Shown here piece by piece: positions 14,293 through 22,181 of a stretch of DNA of 29,576 nucleotides. The DNA is from Thermodesulfovibrionales bacterium (lineage in GTDB: Bacteria > Nitrospirota > Thermodesulfovibrionia > Thermodesulfovibrionales > SM23-35), in assembly GCA_020062205.1 (NCBI GenBank), contig JAGUWT010000246.1, forward strand, positions 1-29,576, written 5' to 3'. Under the pieces are notes generated by a model. It was given only the letters and a program-made list of their open reading frames with translations. It searched no databases and was not told where the DNA came from. Positions within the stretch are counted from its first letter, which is position 1; each line of letters starts with the position of its first letter. The translations under genes were made by a program, and so were the position numbers.

Positions 14293-15417
14293 ATGGGAAT
14301 GATTTATAAGAGAGGTCGTATCTTCTGGATTAAATACTACCGTAATGGCAAGCCTTATTTTGAAAGCACACATACCAATAAGGAATCAGAGGCTAAAAGA
14401 AAACTCAAACTAAGGGAAGGACAGATAGCAGACTGTAGTTTTGCAGGGCTTAAACCTGAGAAGATACTCTTTGATGAGCTTGCACAAGACCTTATCAATG
14501 ATTACAAGCTGAATAAAAGAAAATCCCTTGATAGGGTAGAACACAGCCTCAAGCATCTCAATACTTATTTCTTAGGAGCTAAGGCTTCTAACATCTCTAC
14601 AGACCTCATACAACGCTATATAGTCAAGAGACAGGAAGAAGAAAGAGCGGAAAACGGGACTATCAATAGAGAACTCTCAGCATTACAGCGAATGTTTTCT
14701 TTAGGTGCAAAACAGACACCTAAGAAGGTTATCCAGATTCCCTATATTCCTAAACTCAAAGAAAACAATCTTAGGACTGGATACTTTGAACATGATGAGT
14801 ACCTGAGACTTAAAGACGCCCTGCCCGATTACTTAAAGCCTCTCCTGACTATGGGCTATTATACAGGCATGCGAAAAGAGGAAATCCTATCCCTTGAATG
14901 GCCTAAAGTAAATCTAATTGAAGGTAAGATAACCCTTGCGGCTGGAACTACCAAGAACGATGAGGCAAGGATTATCTATCTTACTGGCGAGCTATACGAG
15001 GCTATATTGAAACAGAAGGCTATCAGGGATAAGTATTATCCTCAATGCCTTTATGTGTTCTTCAGAGAAGGGCAGAGGATTAAAGATTTCAGAGGAGCAT
15101 GGGGAAAAGCCTGTAAAGACACAAGACTTGAAGGCCGTATATTCCATGACCTGAGAAGAACTGCGGTAAGAAACATGGTAAGGGCTGGAATCCCTGAAAA
15201 GGTAGCTATGAAGATTTCAGGGCATAAGACAAGGGCTGTCTTTGACAGGTACAACATTGTCAATGAGGCAGACTTAAGAAGGGCATCTGAGAAAGTATCA
15301 ATGATGCATCAGAATACAAAGGACAGACTTGAAAAGGTTACAAATGGTTACAAAAAGGTTACAATCGGTCAAAATGAGGAGATAAAGGAACAGTGGATAA
15401 GTACCGTAAGTCATTGA
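14293..15417 (+). CDS. int: Tyrosine recombinase integrase
   Basis: This 374-aa tyrosine recombinase inserts the element at tRNA-Leu. An N-terminal arm-binding-like region (about 1-50, MIYKRGRIFWIKYYRNGKPY) is followed by a SAM-like core-binding domain (about 57-145) and the catalytic domain (about 163-330). All catalytic residues are visible: R194 (GMRKEE), K221 (TTKNDE), H285 and R288 (HDLRRT), H311 (SGHKTR) and Y320 (FDRYNI). A strong ribosome site AGGAGGTG (14277-14284) precedes the ATG. The 3' end of the gene carries three phased GGTTACA repeats (encoding VTNGYKKVT), so coding sequence overlaps candidate arm sites. The gene ends about 90 bp before the right attachment repeat and points toward it. 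Confidence 0.97.
   Translation: MGMIYKRGRIFWIKYYRNGKPYFESTHTNKESEAKRKLKLREGQIADCSFAGLKPEKILFDELAQDLINDYKLNKRKSLDRVEHSLKHLNTYFLGAKASNISTDLIQRYIVKRQEEERAENGTINRELSALQRMFSLGAKQTPKKVIQIPYIPKLKENNLRTGYFEHDEYLRLKDALPDYLKPLLTMGYYTGMRKEEILSLEWPKVNLIEGKITLAAGTTKNDEARIIYLTGELYEAILKQKAIRDKYYPQCLYVFFREGQRIKDFRGAWGKACKDTRLEGRIFHDLRRTAVRNMVRAGIPEKVAMKISGHKTRAVFDRYNIVNEADLRRASEKVSMMHQNTKDRLEKVTNGYKKVTIGQNEEIKEQWISTVSH
15336..15363 (+). promoter_or_regulatory. Three phased GGTTACA repeats, candidate integrase arm sites (right)
   Basis: GGTTACA occurs at 15336-15342, 15346-15352 and 15357-15363, spaced 10 and 11 bp, about 150 bp inside the right repeat and within the 3' end of int. Together with the left pair this gives both arms of a lambda-type attP. 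Confidence 0.55.
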
Positions 15418-15509
15418 TTTTAGAGAGTTTAGGAGCTATGACCATGATAAAACCATTGATATTCAAGGCTTTCAATAACATGGATTGGCGTAAGTGGTTG
15501 ATGTGCTTG

Positions 15510-15566
15510 ATGGTGCGAGAGAGGGGAGTTGAACCCCTACGGAGTTACCCACTGGATCCTAAGTCC
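15510..15566 (-). repeat. Right attachment-site repeat within tRNA-Leu
   Basis: These 57 bp are identical to 6451-6507. They cover the 3' part of the intact tRNA-Leu from the 5' strand of the anticodon stem to CCA plus one base. This copy came with the element and restores a functional tRNA on integration. Confidence 0.95.
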
Positions 15567-15595
15567 AGCGCGTCTGCCAGTTCCGCCACTCTCGC
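15511..15595 (-). tRNA. tRNA-Leu (anticodon UAG), with encoded CCA
   Basis: On the minus strand the sequence folds as a tRNA-Leu. The 7-bp acceptor stem is GCGAGAG (15589-15595) with CTCTCGC (15515-15521). The anticodon stem CTGGA/TCCAG holds loop CTTAGGA with anticodon UAG at 15559-15561. A long variable arm, a T arm with GGTTCAA, discriminator A and an encoded CCA (15511-15513) follow. The gene reads CUA leucine codons. It is the integration target; its 3' part is duplicated at 6451-6507. Confidence 0.97.
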
Positions 15596-15646
15596 ATATG
15601 CTTAATAATAAAGGTTTTTCAGGCATTTTGTCCAACCCTGTTACCA

Positions 15647-15976
15647 TTTTAACAGAAGTTCCCCTCTAAAAAACTAACAAATCCATATATTACTGGGGGT
15701 TAAGTATTTATTTGCCCTCTAAGTAGCCACTAATATTATTATTTTAAGCGCATAATAAGCTTGACGGGGCAGCGCAACTCAATGATATACCGGAGCCTCG
15801 TGAGTCAGTTAAAGAATTGCTTGATGCCGCAAATGTCCGTTTGCCAAAATCTTTACCTTGCAGCGGAATACATGTAACCACTAAAAAGAAGTTGCAATCA
15901 ACTCGTAATAATACTTGATATTCAATGAGTTATCTACGTTATGCTGTTTGTTTTTTAAGGGGAACTTCCGCTAAAA
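15647..15976. repeat. Decayed IS-like unit bounded by imperfect inverted repeats
   Basis: Left 15647-15679 and right 15945-15976 are inverted copies sharing GAAGTTCCCCT and TAAAAAAC with one gap and a few mismatches. They enclose about 265 bp with a start-less open frame at 15748-15918. This looks like an eroded insertion sequence or solo MITE. No target duplication is clear, and the transposase is gone or never present. Confidence 0.45.
15748..15918 (+). pseudogene. Possible gene fragment, no start codon
   Basis: An open frame of 56 codons between TAA (15745-15747) and TGA (15916-15918) reads AAQLNDIPEPRESVKELLDA and so on. It has protein-like composition but no ATG/GTG start near its head. 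It lies inside the inverted-repeat unit 15647-15976 and may be a C-terminal remnant. I do not recognise it; it could also be chance. Confidence 0.25.
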
Positions 15977-16073
15977 ATCAGTTAGCGATGTTATGAGTGC
16001 AATCAGTTAATCCCTGAAATGCCTTGATAGAGATGGTTCTATAGCTATGTTTTTTTAAAATGCAGTTTTCGGG

Positions 16074-16237
16074 TTAATACAAACGCATTAAATAATGTTT
16101 AAAAATGCATGTTAAGGAAATTGAAAAATCCCCCTTCATCCCCCTTTTCCAAAGGGGGCAACTCCTTATATTCCCCTCTTTGAAAAAGAGGGGAGAGAGG
16201 AGATTTTATGTATCATAATTTAGTGCGTTTGCATTAG
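16074..16237. repeat. MITE-like unit with 24-bp terminal inverted repeats
   Basis: 16074-16097 and the reverse complement of 16214-16237 match at 20 of 24 positions, sharing CAAACGCA. Inside are two strong hairpins: CCCCCTTT/AAAGGGGG (16140-16158) and CCCCTCTTT/AAAGAGGGG (16173-16193). There is no coding capacity. This is typical of small non-autonomous repeats in intergenic DNA. Confidence 0.5.
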
Positions 16238-16258
16238 TTCCCTGCTTTCGCAGAGCCT

Positions 16259-16312
16259 GCCCCGTACTTGATACGGGGGACGGCGTCTGGATTCCTGCTT
16301 CCGCAGGAATGA
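16259..16312. repeat. Paired hairpin intergenic repeat downstream of nuoN
   Basis: CCCCGTA-n5-TACGGGG (16260-16278) and the perfect ATTCCTGC-TTCC-GCAGGAAT (16291-16310) form two hairpins. The latter is the palindromic REP-like motif often seen between genes in many bacterial genomes. It lies about 50 bp after the nuoN stop and may stop or protect the 3' end of the nuo transcript, but there is no U tract. Confidence 0.5.
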
Positions 16313-16361
16313 CGGATAGGTTACCTTACTTATGAATTCCTTAGTAATTAATAGTAACTTC

Positions 16362-17789
16362 CTAAAATCCTCTTATTGCTGCTCTGGCAAGACCTACGAG
16401 AAATGATGGGAATACACCTATGACAAGAACAGCCACCGTTGTTATTACCAGCGCAAAGTCTGTTGGTAAAGATGTGGAAAGGGTAACTGTTACCTTTGGC
16501 TCCCTCATATACATGTACATGACAATCCGCATATAGAAATAGGCGGATATTGCGCTGAAGATGACAGCTACAACAACGAGCCATGTATAACCCGCATTTA
16601 TTGCACTGATAAATATATACAACTTACCTATAAACCCAGCCGTGGGCGGAATCCCTGTAAGCGAGAACATAAATATCAGCATAAGTGCTGCTGCCCATGG
16701 ATGCGTCTTTGAAAGGCCTTCGTAGTCATAAATACTGTCACCCTTGAATCCTTCGCTCCTGAGCATGATAATGACTGCAAAGGCTCCGATATTCATGAAT
16801 GCGTATATCATAAGATAATTCATCATGCTTGCAAGCCCCTCATTATTCGCAGTAATAATACCTAAGAGGGCATATCCTGCATGGGCAATTGATGAATATG
16901 CAAGCATTCTCTTAATATTCGTTTGTGATAGTGCAACAATATTTCCGACAGCCATGGTCAGGATCGAGAGAGGTATGAGTATCGCTACCCAATCAACCTT
17001 TACAGAGACGAATGCTACCATGAAAACCCTTCCTAAAACTGCAAACCCTGCAGCCTTTGGTCCGACTGACATAAATGCGGTAATCGATGTTGGAGCTCCT
17101 TCATACACGTCAGGTGCCCACATATGGAATGGTGCTGCAGCAATCTTAAATCCAAATGCAACTGTTAAAAATATGACTGATAACAAGAGTGAAAAATTAT
17201 TGGCAAGCCCTTTTTCGCTTATAAAAGATGCTATTGCTTTCAGGTCTGTTGTACCTGTCAGGCCATATACTATTGATATGCCGTACAGCAGAAATGCTGA
17301 AGAAAAGGCACCCAAAAGGAAATACTTCAGTGCTGCCTCATTCGATTTTACGTCATGTCTGATAAACCCTGCGAGAATATAGGTGCTCAAAGCCATAAGC
17401 TCAAGCCCGAGATACAGCACGATAAGATCACCGGCAGATGCCATAATCATCATGCCGATTGTTGAAAAGAGGATTAAACTGTAATATTCTCCGTAATTCA
17501 CCCGTTCGATTGCAATATACTTGATTGATATTAAAACAGAAAGTATGACATTAATAAAGAAGATGAGCTTGAAGAATGAACTATATCCATCAGAGATGAA
17601 CATATTTCCAAATGTTACTCCAGAGGAACCAAGCAGAGTTACTGCCACAATAGCCACCCCTGCCATACTAATCAGTGCAAGTATTTCCTTTTTCTTTATC
17701 AAAAGATCAATGAGCAGGACTATCAATGCTAAGGCAGTCATGGTGAGTTCAGGAACCATAGGGCTGAGATTAGGAAGCTGGAAATTCAT
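16362..17789 (-). CDS. nuoN: NADH-quinone oxidoreductase subunit N
   Basis: This 475-aa membrane subunit is one of three antiporter-like proton channels of complex I. It is hydrophobic throughout, about 14 membrane helices. Typical motifs are seen: YLGLELMALSTYIL with the key Glu, RHDVKSNEAALKYFLLGAFS, KIAAAPFHMWAPDVYEGAPT with its key Lys, and FSLTGIPPTAGFIGKLYIF. The start has GGAGGT 7 bp upstream, and the ATG overlaps the nuoM TGA. It is the last gene of the nuo operon; about 50 bp downstream lie hairpin repeats. Confidence 0.97.
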   Translation of the reverse strand: MNFQLPNLSPMVPELTMTALALIVLLIDLLIKKKEILALISMAGVAIVAVTLLGSSGVTFGNMFISDGYSSFFKLIFFINVILSVLISIKYIAIERVNYGEYYSLILFSTIGMMIMASAGDLIVLYLGLELMALSTYILAGFIRHDVKSNEAALKYFLLGAFSSAFLLYGISIVYGLTGTTDLKAIASFISEKGLANNFSLLLSVIFLTVAFGFKIAAAPFHMWAPDVYEGAPTSITAFMSVGPKAAGFAVLGRVFMVAFVSVKVDWVAILIPLSILTMAVGNIVALSQTNIKRMLAYSSIAHAGYALLGIITANNEGLASMMNYLMIYAFMNIGAFAVIIMLRSEGFKGDSIYDYEGLSKTHPWAAALMLIFMFSLTGIPPTAGFIGKLYIFISAINAGYTWLVVVAVIFSAISAYFYMRIVMYMYMREPKVTVTLSTSLPTDFALVITTVAVLVIGVFPSFLVGLARAAIRGF

Positions 17790-19324
17790 CTGACTACCTC
17801 CAGAATCGTTTTTGCTATATTGACTTCTTGTACACCGCCTGCGTTCACTCTTTCCAACAAGTGCTGGACAGAAGCATGCATGAAGCTGAGGAATGAGTTT
17901 GGATAGATACCGATCCAGAGAACTAATACAATCAGAGGGACAAGTGTTATGGTCTCCCTGATATCCATATCTGGCAGACCAATAATCTTTTTATTTATCT
18001 CCATAAAGAATATCTTCTGATAAAGCCAGAGCATATACCCCGCACCGATGATAATTCCTGTGCATGCAAGTACACCTGCTAATTTATTTGCAGCAAATCC
18101 GCCGAGGAGAATAAGAAATTCACCGATGAATCCATTTGTACCAGGAAGACCTACTGATGCCAGTGTAAATACCATAAAGAAGGCGGCGTATATAGGCATG
18201 ACTGTTGCAAGTCCGCCATAGTCCGCAATCTGCCTTGAGTGTGTCCTGTCATAGACTATGCCTACGGACAAGAAGAGTGCGCCTGTTACAACACCGTGAT
18301 TGAGCATCTGGAGGATTCCGCCTTCAAGTCCCTGAATGTTCAGGGCAAAGATACCAAGCGTTACAAAACCCATATGGCTGACAGAGCTGTATGCAATAAG
18401 CCTCTTTAAATCGGTCTGTGCAAGGCATATAACAGCACCATAAATAATTGCGATAACCGAAAGGGTCAGCATTGCAGGTGTCATTGCCTTTGAAGCCTCC
18501 GGGAATAATGGAAGAGAGAATCTCAAGAAACCGTATGCACCCATCTTGATAAGGATTGCAGCAAGGATAACGCTTCCTGCTGTGGGGGCTTCTGTATGAG
18601 CATCAGGAAGCCATGTGTGGACCGGCCACATAGGAACCTTTACCGCAAATGCTGCAAAGAATGCCCAGAACAGCCACAACTGCATTGTATAGGGATAATT
18701 CTTTGTCATTAATTCAAGGATATCAAAGCTTTTGCCAGCATAGAGGTAAAGGACGATGATACCAACAAGCATCAGAACGCTTCCGACCAATGTATACAGG
18801 AAGAACTTTATTGCTGCATATATCCTGTTTGGTCCTCCCCATACTCCTATAATGAGGAACATGGGGATGAGCATAGCCTCCCAGAAGAGGTAGAAGAGGA
18901 AGAAGTCCAGTGAACAGAAAACGCCAATCATGAACGATGTCGTGAGCAGTATTGATATATAAAACTCTTTTACCTTTGCTTTTATTGAATTCCATGATAT
19001 GAGAACACAGAGGATTGCTGTTAATGCAGAAAGGAGAACAAATAAGATACTTATACCATCAACGCCGAGATAATAATTGATATTCCAGTTTGGTATCCAG
19101 CTATGCTTCTCAACGAACTGCATCTTATGGGTTGATTTGTCAAAATCGGTAAATAAGGTAAGTGACACAATAAATGTCAGAATGCTTGTTCCCAAGGCGA
19201 TCCATTTTGTGAGCAATTCCCATGACCTTCTGGTTATGAGAATGAGAAGGGCGCCTAAAACAGGCAGAAAGATCACCGTGCTCAGTATCGGATAACTCAA
19301 TTGATTCATGATTACCTGTTCCAT
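17786..19324 (-). CDS. nuoM: NADH-quinone oxidoreductase subunit M
   Basis: This 512-aa antiporter-like membrane subunit of complex I is one of the three proton channels. Motifs are FYLFWEAMLIPMFLIIGVWG (key Glu in the helix), KVPMWPVHTWLPDAHTEAPT and KMGAYGFLRFSLPLFPEAS. The start at 19324 follows GGTAGGAG with 6-nt spacing. It lies 7 bp after nuoL and its TGA overlaps the nuoN ATG. Length is normal for the family (about 500-510 aa). Confidence 0.97.
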   Translation of the reverse strand: MEQVIMNQLSYPILSTVIFLPVLGALLILITRRSWELLTKWIALGTSILTFIVSLTLFTDFDKSTHKMQFVEKHSWIPNWNINYYLGVDGISILFVLLSALTAILCVLISWNSIKAKVKEFYISILLTTSFMIGVFCSLDFFLFYLFWEAMLIPMFLIIGVWGGPNRIYAAIKFFLYTLVGSVLMLVGIIVLYLYAGKSFDILELMTKNYPYTMQLWLFWAFFAAFAVKVPMWPVHTWLPDAHTEAPTAGSVILAAILIKMGAYGFLRFSLPLFPEASKAMTPAMLTLSVIAIIYGAVICLAQTDLKRLIAYSSVSHMGFVTLGIFALNIQGLEGGILQMLNHGVVTGALFLSVGIVYDRTHSRQIADYGGLATVMPIYAAFFMVFTLASVGLPGTNGFIGEFLILLGGFAANKLAGVLACTGIIIGAGYMLWLYQKIFFMEINKKIIGLPDMDIRETITLVPLIVLVLWIGIYPNSFLSFMHASVQHLLERVNAGGVQEVNIAKTILEVVR

Positions 19325-19331
19325 ATTTCTC

Positions 19332-21302
19332 CTACCGTAACAATAATACCAGCGCTATGATAAAGAACGCACCGGCAGCCATTAGGATTCCATAGTGTTG
19401 CGCCAGACCTGTCTGAACTTTTCTCAAATTTCCACTGAACTTGCCTATTGCCCCAGGCACACCATTGACAATACCTTCTATAATCCTTGCGTCAGTAATA
19501 GCAACAATGACCTTATCTGCAACCCATAATGTAGGTTTTACAATTGTGTAATGATACAGTTCATCAATGTAATATTTATGGTAAAGTATGTTGTATATAC
19601 CACTAAATTGCTTTGCAATCTTTTCCGGCAGGTCTGTTTTCCTGAGATAAAAGAATGCAGCAAGCCCTATTCCACTAAGTGCTATGATTGTCGAAAGCCC
19701 CATTACACCCCATTCTTCCGCATGGGTTCCGTGAAATTCTGGATGTCCGACTACGGGTTTTAAGAACTCAGCAAAATGTGCACCTCCACCGAGTATCGGC
19801 GGTATTCCAACCCACCCAGCAGCAACTGCACCGACTGCAAGGAGTATCAAAGGAATTGTCATCACCTTTGGTGACTCATGGATGTGGTGTTCTCCCTGAT
19901 GAGATCCGTGGGAACTACCATGAGCGCTATGACCATGCTCTTCAGGATGTCCTCCACGGTATTTTCCGTGGAATGTCAGGAAGATAAGCCTGAATGTATA
20001 AAACGGCGTGAAGAATGCAACTGCAGTTCCCATAAGCCATACCAATTTTCCTACTGAAGAATGTGATGCATAGGCTGACCATATAATCTCATCCTTGCTG
20101 AAGAATCCGGAAAACCCTGGGACACCGCCCGCACTTAATGCTGCGATGACGAAAACAGCATAGGTAATTGGCATGTATTTTTTCAGTCCGCCCATTTCCT
20201 GGATATCATTGGTGTGGACGGCATGGATAACACTCCCTGCAGCAAGGAAGAGTAATGCCTTGAAGAATGCATGGGTATAAAGATGGAAGATACCGGCAGC
20301 ATATGCACCAACTCCGCAGGCGAGGAACATCAGTCCCAGATGACTGCATGTCGAATAAGCGATTATCCTCTTTATATCATTCTGGGTGATAGCAATTGTG
20401 GCAGTGAACAATGATGTCGTAGCACCTACAATAGCTACGGTATTCATCGCTATCTCAGAGAGATTAAATATCGGGTTACACCGTGCTACCATGAATACCC
20501 CAGCAGTGACCATTGTTGCAGCATGGATTAATGCACTGACCGGTGTCGGGCCTTCCATGGCATCCGGGAGCCAGACATGGAGCGGTACCTGGGCTGATTT
20601 TCCAACTGCACCGCAGAAAAGTAATAAAGCAATAAGGGTAGGAAGGTCAACATTCCATCCTAAGAAATTTACTGTCTGGCCGGTAATCCCGGCGGCATTT
20701 GCGAAGACAGGTGCATAATGAAGTGTTCCAAAGGTAAGGAATATCATGAACACACCGATACCAAATCCAAAGTCTCCGAACCTGTTTACGATAAAAGCCT
20801 TTTTACCGGCATCAGCGGCTGATTTCTTGTTAAAGTAATATCCGATGAGGAAATATGAACAGAGGCCGACACCTTCCCACCCAAAATAAAGCTGCATGAA
20901 GTTGTTCCCCATAACAAGCATGAGCATACAGAAGGTGAAGAGGCTCATATAGGCAAAGAACCGGTAATAGCCTTTGTCTCCGTGCATATATCCGACAGCA
21001 TAAATATGAATTAAAGATGCACAGGTAGTAACAACAACCAGCATTACTGCTGTGAGCGGATCGATAAGGAATCCGACAGTGACGTTAAATGTACCTGAGA
21101 CCATCCATGTATAAAGGTCTTCATTGATGACCTTCCCTGCCATAGCTTGTGGCAAGACTGATGTTATGGTTATAAAGAATGAACCGACTACAGCAAGGAT
21201 GGAAGGCCAATGTGCCTTATCTCTTAAGACCTCTTTTCCAAGAAGGATATTAATGACAAACGCTGTGAGTGGCAGAAATGGTATTAAAAGATATAATTTC
21301 AT
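19332..21302 (-). CDS. nuoL: NADH-quinone oxidoreductase subunit L
   Basis: This 656-aa subunit is the distal proton channel of complex I, with the long lateral helix of the family. Motifs are YFGWEGVGLCSYFLIGYYF, KSAQVPLHVWLPDAMEGPTP and SALIHAATMVTAGVFMVARC. A cytosolic loop at about residues 443-478 is unusually His-rich (ten His, for example EEHGHSAHGSSHGSH), which could bind metal or buffer charge, though such loops occur in other NuoL proteins. GGAG upstream supports the start. It lies 64 AT-rich bp after nuoK, the largest internal gap in the operon. Confidence 0.97.
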   Translation of the reverse strand: MKLYLLIPFLPLTAFVINILLGKEVLRDKAHWPSILAVVGSFFITITSVLPQAMAGKVINEDLYTWMVSGTFNVTVGFLIDPLTAVMLVVVTTCASLIHIYAVGYMHGDKGYYRFFAYMSLFTFCMLMLVMGNNFMQLYFGWEGVGLCSYFLIGYYFNKKSAADAGKKAFIVNRFGDFGFGIGVFMIFLTFGTLHYAPVFANAAGITGQTVNFLGWNVDLPTLIALLLFCGAVGKSAQVPLHVWLPDAMEGPTPVSALIHAATMVTAGVFMVARCNPIFNLSEIAMNTVAIVGATTSLFTATIAITQNDIKRIIAYSTCSHLGLMFLACGVGAYAAGIFHLYTHAFFKALLFLAAGSVIHAVHTNDIQEMGGLKKYMPITYAVFVIAALSAGGVPGFSGFFSKDEIIWSAYASHSSVGKLVWLMGTAVAFFTPFYTFRLIFLTFHGKYRGGHPEEHGHSAHGSSHGSHQGEHHIHESPKVMTIPLILLAVGAVAAGWVGIPPILGGGAHFAEFLKPVVGHPEFHGTHAEEWGVMGLSTIIALSGIGLAAFFYLRKTDLPEKIAKQFSGIYNILYHKYYIDELYHYTIVKPTLWVADKVIVAITDARIIEGIVNGVPGAIGKFSGNLRKVQTGLAQHYGILMAAGAFFIIALVLLLR

Positions 21303-21366
21303 ATCATCTCACTCCGTGAGAATTCATACATTTTTAATTTTGCATTTTGCATTTTAAATTTATATT

Positions 21367-21669
21367 TCATCCCTGCATCTCTTTCACTTCATCCACATGT
21401 GCAGTGGCTTTGTTCCTGAATAAGGCTATGACGATTGCAAGTCCTATAGCAGCCTCTGCAGCAGCAACAGCAATAACAAAAAAAGCGAGTATCTGTCCCC
21501 TCATGTCCTGAAGATAATGGCTGAGGGATATCAGGTTGATATTTACTGCATTCAGCATTAATTCTATGGACATGAACACGATGATGATATTCCTCCTCGA
21601 AAGGAAACCAAATACTCCAATCACAAATACAGCTATGCTCAGCATCATGTACCAGCTTAATGGGACCAT
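21367..21669 (-). CDS. nuoK: NADH-quinone oxidoreductase subunit K
   Basis: This 100-aa three-helix membrane subunit contributes to proton translocation and sits by the quinone channel. Conserved Glu residues lie in SIELMLNAVNINLISLS and in VAAAEAAIGLAIVIALFRN. Length is exactly that of the family. Its ATG overlaps the nuoJ stop by one base (TAATG). Confidence 0.97.
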   Translation of the reverse strand: MVPLSWYMMLSIAVFVIGVFGFLSRRNIIIVFMSIELMLNAVNINLISLSHYLQDMRGQILAFFVIAVAAAEAAIGLAIVIALFRNKATAHVDEVKEMQG

Positions 21670-22181
21670 TAGCTCTTCAGCCTCCTTTTCGCAAGGACTA
21701 TGGCTCCGATAATCGCAACAAGAAGTATCAGTGATGTTACCTCAAAAGGATAGAGAAATTCTGTGTATAAAAGCTTTCCTAATGCCTTTGTATGAGTTTC
21801 CTGTTTAATCAGATCGATTGAATAAATACCGGGAGGTGCCGCGATAAATGATTTAATCGACATTATGATGACAACTAAAAGACCAACTGCAAAAGTCAAA
21901 CCTGTTGGCCAGGCACCGATAAATTTATTGATCCTTAATTCTTCCCGAATATTTAAAATAAACACAGCAAAAAGGAACAATACGAGTATTCCACCTGCAT
22001 AGACAATGACCTGTATCGCTGCCATAAATTCAGCATTCAACAACAGATAAAGGCTTGCTATATGGAAAAAGAGTAAGAGCATCCAGAGCACACTATGGAC
22101 AGGATTCTTCCTTGTGATGACCAATAGTGAAAGTACCACTATTACAAATGCAAAGTATGCAAAGAATAACTGTTGAATCAT
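21669..22181 (-). CDS. nuoJ: NADH-quinone oxidoreductase subunit J
   Basis: This 170-aa five-helix membrane subunit of complex I is near the quinone cavity. Motifs include NPVHSVLWMLLLFFHIASLY, EFMAAIQVIVYAGGILVLFL and FEVTSLILLVAIIGAIVLAK. It begins within the nuoI stop (ATGA) and ends one base into nuoK, so it is tightly coupled. Length is in the normal range. Confidence 0.97.
   Translation of the reverse strand: MIQQLFFAYFAFVIVVLSLLVITRKNPVHSVLWMLLLFFHIASLYLLLNAEFMAAIQVIVYAGGILVLFLFAVFILNIREELRINKFIGAWPTGLTFAVGLLVVIIMSIKSFIAAPPGIYSIDLIKQETHTKALGKLLYTEFLYPFEVTSLILLVAIIGAIVLAKRRLKS

Larger units (their letters stand above)
6451..15566. mobile_element. Integrative element of about 9.06 kb in tRNA-Leu, candidate phage satellite
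   Basis: A perfect 57-bp direct repeat at 6451-6507 and 15510-15566 bounds a block of plus-strand genes. The right copy completes a tRNA-Leu gene and a tyrosine integrase sits next to it, the classic arrangement for tRNA-targeted islands. Cargo includes a toxin-antitoxin pair, a Toprim-helicase replication protein, a PC4-like ssDNA-binding protein, a terminase-small-subunit-like protein, AlpA-like and Xre-like regulators and the integrase. No capsid, portal, tail, lysis or large terminase genes are present. Such a set (integrase, regulator, primase/Rep, TerS) is characteristic of phage-inducible chromosomal islands, though gene order and orientation differ from described families. The boundaries are directly visible; the satellite interpretation is inference. 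A conjugative or mobilisable origin is less likely, as no relaxase is seen. Confidence 0.9.

Noticed and set aside
15393..15605. A plus-strand open frame through the tRNA-Leu gene (reads VRERGVEPLRSYPLDPKSSA)
   Set aside because: It is the antisense of the tRNA, a well-known false protein, and has no ribosome site.
16125..16200. CRISPR-like repeats in the spacer
   Set aside because: The repeats are inverted hairpins without regular direct-repeat and spacer units.
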